Origin: Halocaridina rubra
Taxonomy: Eukaryota; Arthropoda; Malacostraca; Decapoda; Atyidae
Length of the DNA stretch: 64,000 nucleotides
Assembly: GCA_037179515.1 (NCBI GenBank)
Contig: JAXCGZ010003822.1
Coordinates: 85,001-149,000, forward strand
Direction: 5' to 3'
Under the pieces are notes generated by a model that was not told the DNA's origin, did no database searches, and saw only the letters and a program-made list of their open reading frames with translations. Positions 1 to 9,432 of the stretch are shown in pieces. Each line of letters begins with the position of its first letter. The first letter of the stretch is position 1. The translations under genes and the position numbers were made by a program.

Positions 1-430
1 AATTTGATATGTCCACAGCCGAGAACAACCTTGTAAAATTTTTCTATTCACTGTTTTGGCCCAAAATGTTGGAATGCATTACCAGAAGATTTAAAAACAA
101 TAACTGGCACAACTTTATTTAAAAAGAAACTCAAACAGCATTTATTTACTAGGCAAAATCAAGCAGCTGTTGATTAATAATTAATACAGCATTGGTGTAT
201 CATTATGTTCAGGTTAAGGTCAGGCTACTGTTTTGTTTTATTACAAGATAAGTATGAGATAGCTATATTGGAGCTTTTGTTAACTATTGCCGTCATACTT
301 TAATTTATGTGAAATGTATATTAAACTGCCTGCCAAGGAGCTCTTGCTCAGCTGGCTTGTGCCTCTGAATATAATGTACATATTTATTCCTGTATGTATA
401 CTAAATATTTGGCAATAAAATCTATGACTA
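1..430 (+). mobile_element. LINE 3' end (C-terminus of reverse-transcriptase ORF plus 3' UTR)
   Basis: Translating from position 70 gives WNALPEDLK followed by a lysine-rich stretch to the stop at about 175. This is the usual last helix of CR1/Jockey-type ORF2 proteins (WNsLPeeik...FKkkLk.hLf). A stop at 34-36 shows the copy is decayed. The 3' UTR runs to about 430 and ends in an AATAAA-like signal and a short TATGAC repeat, a typical LINE tail. The 5' part lies outside the window. The clade cannot be fixed from this fragment. Confidence 0.6.
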
Positions 431-640
431 TGACAGAGGCTGGGTTAAAAATTTTGCCTTTTGAAGGCGTTATATCCTATCTTAAAATAATTATAATATT
501 ATTTTCCTTATTAAATAGGAGCCTTGGCAATTCCTTTATTTTGTTTTTATTTATTTTTTTTTTCTTTGCACTTTCCCTCTTCCCAATATTTCTAAGGTGA
601 TTCCTCATCTCCTCCAGGTTTCTTCCATTCATGAGCCTGA

Positions 641-745
641 GACTTACGGGCTAATTAAAGCCACGCCAGAGGTCTACTAGCTCCTTATTCACACTTGTTG
701 GTAAGCAGACTTACGAGCTAATTAAAGCCGTGCCAGAGGTCTACA
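641..745. repeat. Two direct copies of a 38-bp sequence
   Basis: Positions 641-678 and 708-745 share gacttacg(g/a)gctaattaaagcc(ac/gt)gccagaggtctac with about two differences, 67 bp apart. No coding frame or known element was recognised around them. The rest of 437-970 is AT-rich non-coding DNA. Confidence 0.75.
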
Positions 746-822
746 ACCAACACATTCACACGAAGAAACTTGAGAGATGTTGAAGCTGCCTTTGAGTATT
801 GGAAATTGGTGAAGTGGAGGAT

Positions 823-860
823 AGTTGTTGTTGTTGTTTGTTTGTTTGTTTGTTTGTTGA
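823..860. repeat. (GTT)n/(GTTT)n microsatellite
   Basis: A run of GTT units passes into GTTT units. Nothing else is seen between 746 and 970. Confidence 0.9.
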
Positions 861-970
861 TTTTGTGCCCCCTCCTTCTCCTTCTCCTTAAGTCCTCATC
901 CCAACAGGAAGGCAGTTAAACTGGACCCCTTTGCAAAATACAAGAGTGCAGACTCCTCCGTATTATACAA

Positions 971-1344
971 GAGTTCCTCTCTCTTTCGTAATATACTCAG
1001 AATCCCGTTGGCATTATACAAGATTTTCGCCACCTTTCGTAACTTACGCAAGAACAAGTTCTTCGTAATAATACAAGACGTTGGTCCTCTTTCGTAATAT
1101 GCCAGGGATCTTCGTGTTAATACAAGAGATTGGTTCCCTTTCGTAATATACGAATAAGAGTTCCTCTCTCTTTCGTAACATACTCAGAATCCCGTCAGCA
1201 TTATACAAGATTTCCGCCACCTTTCATAACTTACGCAAGAACAAGTTCTTCGTAATAATACAAGACGTTGGTCCTCTTTCGTAATATGCCAGGGATCTTC
1301 GTATTAATACAAGAGATTGGTTCCCTTTCGTAATATACAAGGAA
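971..1344. repeat. 187-bp tandem duplication with nested ~35-bp subrepeats
   Basis: Copy 1 (971-1157) and copy 2 (1158-1344) are about 96% alike. Inside each copy, a motif close to CTTTCGTAATATAC recurs roughly every 25-35 bp, alternating with ATTATACAAGA-like boxes. The 187-bp unit is therefore itself a higher-order repeat of a diverged short unit. Related motifs extend a little to either side (from about 930 to 1360). It lies just 3' of the - strand ORF at 1441-2148 and might be part of its 3' UTR. Confidence 0.85.
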
Positions 1345-1440
1345 ACGTTCCTCTTTCGTAAATGCTCCGGGGTCAACTCTCCTTCCTGTTCTCCTCCTCT
1401 TCCTCCTCATCCACTCCAACTACTACTTCTCCTTCTCCTC

Positions 1441-2148
1441 CTACATATCCAAACGGCATCTCTTTCTCTTCTTCTTCGGCCTTGCCATCTCCTTCTGTGT
1501 CTCCTTCGGTACAGCGTCGACAGAATTTCCGACGAAGGCATTAGACTGAAGCCAGTGAAGACTTCGCCCTACCATCGCGGTCATCCTGCTTTCCACTGTT
1601 CCTCTGAAGACACAGCATGTACCATAGACCATCATGAAGACCAGTCCTGGTAGAATTAAGTGATAAAAGAGAAGCTCCATCACATTCAGTGATTCTGGCT
1701 CGGGAAGATCAATCTCTGGAAGTCTCGTGTCTATCCATGATCCAAGAACCGGAAGGTTTCTTAGTTCCATGGCGTAGTCACAGATTTCCTGGACTTCTTC
1801 CCGCATAAGTGCATACTTCTTACAAGAATCCTGGTAGATCCCAACATACGGGATGAAGGTAGCCATCCAGGATCTTGTCCTCAGGTTATCCTCTGGAACC
1901 ACAAAAAGTGAATCCGGATTCGGCACCTGAGGGAGACGACTTTTAGCCAGAGGCAGCATCCTCAGAATCCTTACAGCGATATTGCTCTCAATGCGTTGTA
2001 CGTCCTCTGCGAAAGCTGCCAGAACTTCTTCTCCTGCAACAAAAGTGCTGCTAAAAACTTCACTTTGCTTGCTCAAGAACACGCCGCCAAAAGTGGCGGA
2101 AAAAATGACTGCAACAGTCACAGCTAGGAAGGCTCGAAGAAATCTCAT
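1441..2148 (-). CDS. Hypothetical single-exon membrane/secreted protein, 235 aa
   Basis: I do not recognise this protein. An uninterrupted 235-codon frame starts at 2148. Residues 5-26 are hydrophobic after MRFLRAF and look like a signal peptide or signal anchor. Residues about 157-181 form a second hydrophobic segment (ELLFYHLILPGLVFMMVYG) followed by CCVF. The tail has a strongly basic PKKKRKR at 224-230. The middle is mixed and charged, with no low complexity. There is no intron, so it is either a real single-exon gene or a retrocopy. A perfect CRE-like palindrome lies about 100 bp upstream. Base composition is higher in G+C than the flanks, which favours a real coding sequence. Function is unknown. 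Confidence 0.5.
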   Translation of the reverse strand: MRFLRAFLAVTVAVIFSATFGGVFLSKQSEVFSSTFVAGEEVLAAFAEDVQRIESNIAVRILRMLPLAKSRLPQVPNPDSLFVVPEDNLRTRSWMATFIPYVGIYQDSCKKYALMREEVQEICDYAMELRNLPVLGSWIDTRLPEIDLPEPESLNVMELLFYHLILPGLVFMMVYGTCCVFRGTVESRMTAMVGRSLHWLQSNAFVGNSVDAVPKETQKEMARPKKKRKRCRLDM

Positions 2149-2247
2149 TTTCGATGCGGTATATTTTCTACAGTTCTCGAACGAACATGAATCTCACCAT
2201 ATCCAAGTTGATGAAAAATATCGTACTTCGCTCTCTCTCTCTTCATA

Positions 2248-2255
2248 TGACGTCA
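2248..2255. promoter_or_regulatory. CRE-like palindrome TGACGTCA
   Basis: A perfect 8-bp cAMP-response-element consensus sits 100 bp upstream of the ATG of the 235-aa ORF. The match is seen directly. A promoter role is inference, and no clear TATA box was found. Confidence 0.3.
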
Positions 2256-2295
2256 TCAACACCTGTCATAATATATGATCTGTCTGAGTATGTAT

Positions 2296-2582
2296 GTATG
2301 TAATTACATAATTGTGCTTACGGGAAAGAGCCCCATGCTCGTAATTCTCTACATGTATGTATGTATATATGTATGGATGTATGTATATATATGAAACAAA
2401 AAGAAAAAAAATTGCTGGAAAACGAGAACTGAATATTTACCTCAAGATGTTGTACGTACGAAATGTCTCATTTGCATGCTGGTAAAAACATACACATGTA
2501 GCTGTTAGTAAGAATACGCTATATTTTATTGAATGGAATGTATGTATGCATGTATGGGCATATATGTGAGAAAATGGAGAAA
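2296..2582 (-). mobile_element. Short non-autonomous element S_B, copy 1 (left inverted arm)
   Basis: On the - strand this element ends in gctctttcccgtaagcacaatta, nearly the same as the 3' end of LINE B (7405-7430 and 37910-37935). The remaining ~250 bp match the right arm at 5748-6015 in inverted orientation. Diagnostic blocks are tttttaccagcatg, catttcgta, and cgagaactgaatatttacc. It encodes nothing. It could be a SINE-like passenger of LINE B or a remnant of another element. Confidence 0.6.
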
Positions 2583-2626
2583 TATATATGTGCATATATA
2601 TGTATAAATACACACATACACTCAAT

Positions 2627-5600
2627 CTTCTTCTTCTTCTTCCTCTATTTGCGTTCCCATTTTCATATGGGGTCGCATCTCTTCACTAGTCGTCTCCACT
2701 GGTTCCGGTCCATCACTTGCTCCTCCTCCATCTGTCTCTCTCTGAGATCCTCCTTCAGTTGGTCCTTCCACCGTAGTTTAGGTCTTCCTCGTCTACGTCT
2801 GCACTCCACGTCCATCTCCATCACTCTCACACCCACGTAGTCTTCTTCTCTCCTCTTCACATGACCGAACCACTGTAATCTCCTCTCCTGCGCTTTCGCC
2901 GACGCCTCCACCACCTTCACTGTACCTCTGATCCGGTCATTTCGTATCCTGTCCTCCCTCGTCACCCCACACATCCACCTCAGCATTCTCATTTCTGCGA
3001 CATCTATCTTCCTTTCTTGAACCTTTTTCACCGGCCACGTCTCCGCTCCGTACAGCAACGCTGGTCTCACAACTGACTTGTACACTTTTCCTTTCACTCT
3101 AGCACTGATTTTCTTGTCACATACCACCCCTGATGTTCTCTTCCAGCTGTTCCACGCTACCTGGATCCTATGATCAATCTCTCTCTCTAGGTCTCCATCA
3201 TTCGTTACGTAGGAGCCAAGGTATTTGAAGGCGTCCGCCTTTGGGAGCTTGTGGTCTTGCATGAACAGGTCGCCTCCTTGTGTCACATTGCACTCCAGGT
3301 ACTCCGTGTTCTGTCTGCTCACCTTCAGTCCGTAATCCTCCAGCAAACCCCTCCATAGCTCCAACCTCTCTTGCAATTCTTCACGGCTCTCGGAGACCAA
3401 AACAATATCGTCTGCAAAGAGCATGCTCCATGGTGCCTCCTTTGTCACTTCCTCCACCATCACATCCATGAGAAGGTTAAATAGATAGGGGCTAAGAGCT
3501 GATCCCTGATGGAGTCCAACTTTCACCTGAAAAGGCTCTGTAGTGCCAACTGTACTTCTTACTCTTGTTGTGGCTTCCCTGTATATGTCCTGAACTATCT
3601 TGACATACTTCTCCTTCACTCCCTTCGACCTCATACTCCTCCACACCTCGCTTCTCGGGACCCGATCATAAGCTTTTTCCAGGTCAATAAACGCCATGTA
3701 CAGCCCTCTTTGCTTATCTCTATATTTTTCCATTGTCTGCCTCATTGCGAATACTGCATCCATTGTTCCTCGACCTTTCATAAAACCAAACTGCTCACTA
3801 CAAACTTCTGTCTCCTCCCTCAGCCTTTTATCCAACACTCTTTCCAGCAGTTTCATAGTGTGGGATGTTAGCTTAATTCCTCTATAGTTGTTGCAACTCT
3901 GGATGTCTCCCTTTTCTTTGAAAGTCGGTACCATTATACTATCTCTCCACTCGTTCGGGATAGTCTCTTCCTTCATCACCATGTTCAGGAACTTTGTCAG
4001 CACCCGTATCCCTTCTTCGCCCAAACTCTTCCATGCCTCTGCAGAAATCTGGTCTGGCCCTACTGACTTTCCATTTTTCATCTTCTTCAACGCTTCTCTG
4101 ACTTCCGCCTCACTCACAGGGTCTACCTCTCCCTCCATTCCCGCTCCTTCACCTCTTCGTATTCTTGGATTTTCCTGATTTAGAAGTTCTTCGTAGTAGT
4201 CCCTCCACCGCATTTTAATCATGTCGGGGTCAGTAAGCACTCTTCCGTTCTTATCCTTGATTTGCTTTATTGATGTTAGGTCCTTTGTCGATCTGTTCCT
4301 TTTTTTTGCTAACTTATAGATTCTCTTCTGTCCCTCCTTTGTTTCAAGGTTCTCATACATATCCTGCAGTGCTGCTGCACGCGCCTGTGCTACAGCCCTC
4401 TTTGCCTCCTTATTTGCATCTTTCAACATAGCTTTACGCTCCTCTGTTCTTTCCTGGTCGTAAGCTTTCTTCATCTCTTTCTTCTTTTCTATCTTCTCTT
4501 TGCAATTTGAGGACCACCACCAAGACTCTTTTCCGTTTCTCGGCTTCTTTCCAGATAACTTTCCGAGGACTTCCTCTGCCGTACTCCTGATCACTTCACT
4601 GTTCCTTTTCCACCACTGATCCACCTCCTCTGCCTCTTCTATCCTTTGTAGTGCTTTCCTCTTGAACTCCTGCTGCACCACCTCATCCTTGAGTTTCCAC
4701 CACTTGATCCTAGGTTCTCCCCTCTCGACTCCGGTCCTTCGCGTCCTTACAACCAGCTTCGCCACAACTGGGCTGTGCTGCGCTCCCACACTCTCTCCTT
4801 GTAATACTTTACAGTCTTCCACTTCTCGGATGTTTTCTCTTCGATACAGGAGGAAGTCGATTTGACTCTCTCTGGGACCACTCCTGTATGTCCGGTAGCT
4901 GTTTTTCATGAAGAACGTGTTCAGGATCGCCATGTCAAATGCTATGGCAAACTCCAGCACGCTCTCCCCCTCCTGGTTTTTCACTCCAGTACCTTTGCCT
5001 CCATGAACTCGTCTCACTCCATCGTTGTCATGTCCTATATGCCCGTTTAAGTCGCCGCCCACGACATACCTCTCCCCCGGCGGGACCTCCCTCTGTACTT
5101 CGTCCATTTCTTGCCAGAACGTTTCCTTCTCTGCGTCATTGCACCCAACTTGGGGGGCATATGCGCTGATCACGTTTATTGCTTCCTGACCATATACCAA
5201 CTTGATCCTCAAAATCCTGCTGCTCTTCCTCACCACCTCCACCAGCTCCTCCTTGGTTTGGGGGTCTAGCACCACACCCACTCCATTTCTTCCTCTCTCA
5301 TCCGCTCCACTGTATATCAACTTGTAGCCTCCACCCAAATCTCGCGCTTTATTTCCTTTCCATCTTGTCTCTTGTACACACAGTATGTTAATCTTCCTTC
5401 TCTCCATCAAATCCGCAACTTCTCTTCCTCTACCGGTCATGCTACCGATGTTAAGAGTAGCAATCCTCAGGGTATGGACTCGCTTCTTTAGCCGCACCCG
5501 TCCATATTGATGCGGTAACCCTCGTCCAGTTTCAACAGAGGTCGGGCTCCTCTGTGCGTCGCGTGAGCGGGGTACGCCCTGGCCATCTTCGGTATTCTCT

Positions 5601-5722
5601 CGACTGCTATCCATGGGTTTTGGCAAAATGGTTTTACAGCCGGATGCCCTTCCTGACGCCAACCCTCCCCATTTTTCCGGGCTTGGGACCGGCACTGGGC
5701 TGCTATTTCTAGCAACGTACAT
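2627..5722 (-). mobile_element. RTE-type non-LTR retrotransposon, near full length (RTE-A copy 1)
   Basis: One long ORF with AP-endonuclease then reverse transcriptase is followed by a 3' UTR of only ~35 nt and a (GAA)n tail on the - strand. This is the compact layout of the RTE clade. The 5' leader (about 5610-5716) contains the core aggaagggcatccggc that also occurs in the insertion at 14011-14141 and in the fragment at 52600-52690. The element lies between two inverted S_B copies. No clear target-site duplication is visible because both flanks are simple-sequence rich. Confidence 0.9.
2663..5722 (-). CDS. RTE endonuclease/reverse transcriptase polyprotein, intact ORF (1019 codons)
   Basis: The endonuclease covers residues ~85-321: TLNIGS at 89, the catalytic Glu in QETRW at 117-121, GGDLNG at 222-227, SQIDF at 286-290 and a terminal HSPV. 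A coiled, Lys/Glu-rich linker follows (~340-480). Reverse transcriptase spans ~540-860, with NNYRGIKL at 611, FIDLEKAYD at 678-686, GLHQGSALSP at 737 and the catalytic FADD at 769-772. The C-terminal part holds YGAETWP and a basic RRRRGRPKLRW block. It has no stop or frameshift, and all expected catalytic residues are present. The first 36 residues translate the conserved 5' leader, so the true start is more likely Met37 at 5614, giving 983 aa. The protein would nick target DNA and prime reverse transcription there. It may be competent for movement. Confidence 0.9.
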   Translation of the reverse strand: MYVARNSSPVPVPSPEKWGGLASGRASGCKTILPKPMDSSRENTEDGQGVPRSRDAQRSPTSVETGRGLPHQYGRVRLKKRVHTLRIATLNIGSMTGRGREVADLMERRKINILCVQETRWKGNKARDLGGGYKLIYSGADERGRNGVGVVLDPQTKEELVEVVRKSSRILRIKLVYGQEAINVISAYAPQVGCNDAEKETFWQEMDEVQREVPPGERYVVGGDLNGHIGHDNDGVRRVHGGKGTGVKNQEGESVLEFAIAFDMAILNTFFMKNSYRTYRSGPRESQIDFLLYRRENIREVEDCKVLQGESVGAQHSPVVAKLVVRTRRTGVERGEPRIKWWKLKDEVVQQEFKRKALQRIEEAEEVDQWWKRNSEVIRSTAEEVLGKLSGKKPRNGKESWWWSSNCKEKIEKKKEMKKAYDQERTEERKAMLKDANKEAKRAVAQARAAALQDMYENLETKEGQKRIYKLAKKRNRSTKDLTSIKQIKDKNGRVLTDPDMIKMRWRDYYEELLNQENPRIRRGEGAGMEGEVDPVSEAEVREALKKMKNGKSVGPDQISAEAWKSLGEEGIRVLTKFLNMVMKEETIPNEWRDSIMVPTFKEKGDIQSCNNYRGIKLTSHTMKLLERVLDKRLREETEVCSEQFGFMKGRGTMDAVFAMRQTMEKYRDKQRGLYMAFIDLEKAYDRVPRSEVWRSMRSKGVKEKYVKIVQDIYREATTRVRSTVGTTEPFQVKVGLHQGSALSPYLFNLLMDVMVEEVTKEAPWSMLFADDIVLVSESREELQERLELWRGLLEDYGLKVSRQNTEYLECNVTQGGDLFMQDHKLPKADAFKYLGSYVTNDGDLEREIDHRIQVAWNSWKRTSGVVCDKKISARVKGKVYKSVVRPALLYGAETWPVKKVQERKIDVAEMRMLRWMCGVTREDRIRNDRIRGTVKVVEASAKAQERRLQWFGHVKRREEDYVGVRVMEMDVECRRRRGRPKLRWKDQLKEDLRERQMEEEQVMDRNQWRRLVKRCDPI

Positions 5723-5747
5723 ATATGTTCATAGACGTGTTCAATAC

Positions 5748-6015
5748 TTTCTCCATTTTCTCACATATATGCCAATACATTCATACATACATTCCATTCA
5801 ATAAAATTTAGCGTATTCTTACTAACAGCTACATGTGTGCGTATGTGTGTATGTTTTTACCAACATGAAAATGAAACATTTCGTATGTACAAGATCTTAG
5901 AAGTAAATAACCAGCTTTCGTTTTCTATATTTTTTTTTATTTTTGTTTCATATATTTACATACATCCATACATACATACATACATGTAGAGAATTACGAG
6001 CATGGGGCTCTTTCC
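5748..6015 (+). mobile_element. S_B copy 2 (right inverted arm), tail interrupted by LINE B1
   Basis: This is the inverted partner of 2323-2582 at high identity, including gagaattacgagcatggggctctttcc. The tail is cut at ~6015, exactly where LINE B sequence begins. The last bases (ttcc) are shared by both partners at the junction, which fits a 5'-truncated LINE insertion with microhomology. Confidence 0.65.
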
Positions 6016-7354
6016 AAGATGCTGGAAACAAGCAAATGTGATACCTATCTTCAAAAAGGGAAGGAGGGATACAGCTCTGAACTATAGACCAGTTTCCTTG
6101 ACCAGCATAGTTTGCAAAGTTATGGAGAAACTACTAAGGAAACATATCTCTCTTCACTTGGAATCCTTCAACTTTTTGTCAGTGAGGCAACATGGCTTCA
6201 GAGAAGGTAGATCAACAGTAACACACTTATTAGAATTTTATGATGAGGTAAGCCAAATCTTACAGGAAAGGGAGGGCTGGGCAGATTGCATATTCCTAGA
6301 CTTCCAGAAAGCGTTTGACACTGTTCCACATGGGAGACTTATTAGGAAGCTGCAATCAATGGCTAGAATAGGTGGAAATGTTTTGGAATGGATAAAAACT
6401 TACTTAGAAGGAAGAGAACAGAGGGTTAGAGTAAGACACTCAGTGTCTGAATGGAGAAGAGTTAGTAGTGGAGTTCCACAGGGTTCAGTTTTAGGGCCAC
6501 TTTTGTTCCTTGTATATGTAAATGACCTACCAGAGTCTGTAAATTCATTCATGAATATGTTTGCAGATGATGCAAAGATTGTGAAGAAAGTAAAAAACGA
6601 GAACAATGGTAGAGAACTTCAGGAGGATCTAAATAATCTGCATGAGTGGTCAGAAAAGTGGCTAATGAAATTCAATACTTTAAAATGTAAGGTAATGAGA
6701 ATGGGTACAAGTGCAAGAAGGCTCAAGCTTGACTACTCGGTGGCTGGAGTACAACTTCAAGAGACAGAAAATGAGAGAGATCTAGGAATAAACATACTGG
6801 CAGATTTGTCTCCAGAAATACATATAAATGGCATAGTAAGGGCAGCATATGCATTCTTATCAAATGTAAGGGTAGCCTTCAGGCACATGGACAAGGAAAT
6901 GTTCAGAAATATTTATGTAAGCTATGTGAGGCCAAAACTCGAATATGCAGCCCCCTTTTGGAATCCGCACTTGAAAAAGCATATAGCTAAGCTTGAAAAA
7001 GTTCAAAGACATGCCACGAAACTGGTGCCAGAAATACGCAATCTCAGTTATGATGAGAGGCTGAGGGAATTAGACTTACCATCACTCGAAGCTAGAAGAG
7101 TGAGGGGGGATATGGTGACAGTCTTTAAATTCCTTCATGGTTATGATAGAGTGGATAGGGATCGATATTTTGATATGGCTGGCTCTAGAACTAGAGGTCA
7201 TAGTTTGAAGCTTCGTAAGAAAACTTCTTCGCAGGATGTAAGGAAATACTTTTTCAGTGTAAGAGTAGTTGATAATTGGAATTGGCTAAGCGAGGAGGTA
7301 GTTAATGCTATTTCAATCCATAGTTTTAAGGACAGGTATGATAAGTATCACTAA
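6002..7354 (+). CDS. LINE B1 reverse transcriptase, open 450-codon frame lacking the endonuclease
   Basis: The frame begins in the flanking S_B tail (MGLF) and enters the LINE at PRCWKQANVIPIFKKG, the first RT motif. It then carries FLDFQKAFD at 98-106, SGVPQGSVLGPLLF at 156-169 and FADD at 187-190. The C-terminus has the usual YVRPKLEYAAPFW and WNWLSEEVV blocks. No stop interrupts the RT, thumb or C-terminal domain. The ATG is borrowed from host-side sequence, so expression is not implied. Compared with B2, which has a frameshift, stop and deletion, this copy is young. The family would copy its RNA at target sites. This copy has no endonuclease of its own. Confidence 0.8.
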   Translation: MGLFPRCWKQANVIPIFKKGRRDTALNYRPVSLTSIVCKVMEKLLRKHISLHLESFNFLSVRQHGFREGRSTVTHLLEFYDEVSQILQEREGWADCIFLDFQKAFDTVPHGRLIRKLQSMARIGGNVLEWIKTYLEGREQRVRVRHSVSEWRRVSSGVPQGSVLGPLLFLVYVNDLPESVNSFMNMFADDAKIVKKVKNENNGRELQEDLNNLHEWSEKWLMKFNTLKCKVMRMGTSARRLKLDYSVAGVQLQETENERDLGINILADLSPEIHINGIVRAAYAFLSNVRVAFRHMDKEMFRNIYVSYVRPKLEYAAPFWNPHLKKHIAKLEKVQRHATKLVPEIRNLSYDERLRELDLPSLEARRVRGDMVTVFKFLHGYDRVDRDRYFDMAGSRTRGHSLKLRKKTSSQDVRKYFFSVRVVDNWNWLSEEVVNAISIHSFKDRYDKYH

Positions 7355-7434
7355 GTATAAAATGGAAGCGATCAGGAGACGGGAAGATACGAGCTTTGGG
7401 CTCTTTCCCGTAAACACAATTAGGTAATCACATA
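6012..7434 (+). mobile_element. 5'-truncated CR1-like LINE, copy B1
   Basis: The sequence aligns with copy B2 (36553-37940) from aagatgctggaaac onward. Its 3' end is gggctctttcccgtaaacacaattaggtaat. The endonuclease region is missing, as expected for a 5'-truncated insertion. Confidence 0.85.
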
Positions 7435-7451
7435 TTCAGGCTGAACATATA

Positions 7452-7583
7452 TTTTTACCAACATCCAAATCACACATGTATACGTACATCGATCTTTAGG
7501 CACATCTTCAGTTCTCGTTTTCTATATTTCTTTTTTACTTTTTGTTTAATTTATATACATATATCCATACATACATAGCCATA

Positions 7584-7586
<3 letters not shown>
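7452..7586 (+). mobile_element. S_B copy 3, partial
   Basis: The blocks tttttaccaacatc, cagttctcgttttctatatttc and tttttgttt...catccatacatacat match S_B copies 1 and 2 in order, at lower identity. The copy lacks the LINE-like tail and runs into (AT)n. Confidence 0.5.

Positions 7587-7587
<1 letters not shown>

Positions 7588-7680
<93 letters not shown>
7588..7680. repeat. (AT)n microsatellite
   Basis: Nearly pure AT dinucleotides with one phase slip near 7641. The stretch 7681-7924 after it is AT-rich with no recognisable gene. Confidence 0.95.
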
Positions 7681-7682
<2 letters not shown>

Positions 7683-7921
7683 CACACACATAAACATTCG
7701 AAACTCAAATCTTTAATGGAAACAATACTATTTATATTTCTTACGTAATAAAGATCTTTTTTTTGTCAAAGTTCAAATCTTTTATATTAGAAAAAATACT
7801 TGTAAATTCTTACAATTATTTTAATGCTGCAATTACAGTGAAATATGAATTATTCACTATTGTATTTTTGAGTTACCGTTCCTACAGGGATGCTATGAAG
7901 TCCCATCTCTATAGAATAAAA

Positions 7922-8962
<1,041 letters not shown>

Positions 8963-9057
8963 CATATATCATATGCTTATCGTGTTATTACTGTATAGAT
9001 ATCGCTCCACTGAAATAATATGAATTATGAGTTATATTCTTACGTTATAATAATTAG

Positions 9058-9210
9058 TCACCGTGGCTCAAGCGGTAGCGTCCGCGACTCAGAGGCGTCA
9101 GGTCGAGGGTTCGCGCCCCGTCACGGTCTGAGGTTAGCAAGGGCATGCACTCAGGGTAACCGTCCTAGCCCTTGGTAGGAAAGGGAGTTCGTGACGTAAA
9201 ACCGAATCCA
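9058..9210 (+). mobile_element. tRNA-related SINE-A, copy 1
   Basis: The head has an A-box-like tggctcaagcggtag and a B-box-like gagggttcgcgccc, so it is tRNA-derived. The body is gtcacggtctgaggttagcaa. The tail is accgtcctagccc...gtgacgtaaaaccga. Copy 3 (32851-33015) shows the fuller body. Confidence 0.75.
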
Positions 9211-9243
9211 TCATTTTAAACTACTCTGTAATGTGACGTGATT

Positions 9244-9432
9244 GGTTTTACGTCACGGACTCCCTTTTCTAGTAAGGGCTAGGACGGTGCCCTCTTACGA
9301 AGGGCTTTGGTTTTGGCAAGTCCGACCGGTGACCTGAGTGAATACCCTTTCAAACTTCAGACCTCGGCGGGCCGCGAACGCACTGCCTGACGAATCAAAG
9401 TCTCGAGCGTTTCCACTCGGACACGGTGGCCA
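9244..9432 (-). mobile_element. SINE-A, copy 2, tail-to-tail with copy 1
   Basis: Read on the - strand it starts gccaccgtgtccgagtgg (A-box-like) and contains gcgttcgcggccc (degenerate B box). It continues through ggacttgccaaaacc and ends in the same tail as copy 1. The 45-bp tails 9159-9203 and 9244-9288 are inverted with about 41 matches and a 40-bp spacer. Confidence 0.75.

Noticed and set aside
394..600. 68-codon + strand frame at the window start
   Set aside because: It spans the LINE 3' tail and T-rich DNA, with a chance hydrophobic translation.
5488..5715. 75-codon frame overlapping the RTE-A start
   Set aside because: Alternate frame of the conserved RTE leader. It has no motif of its own.
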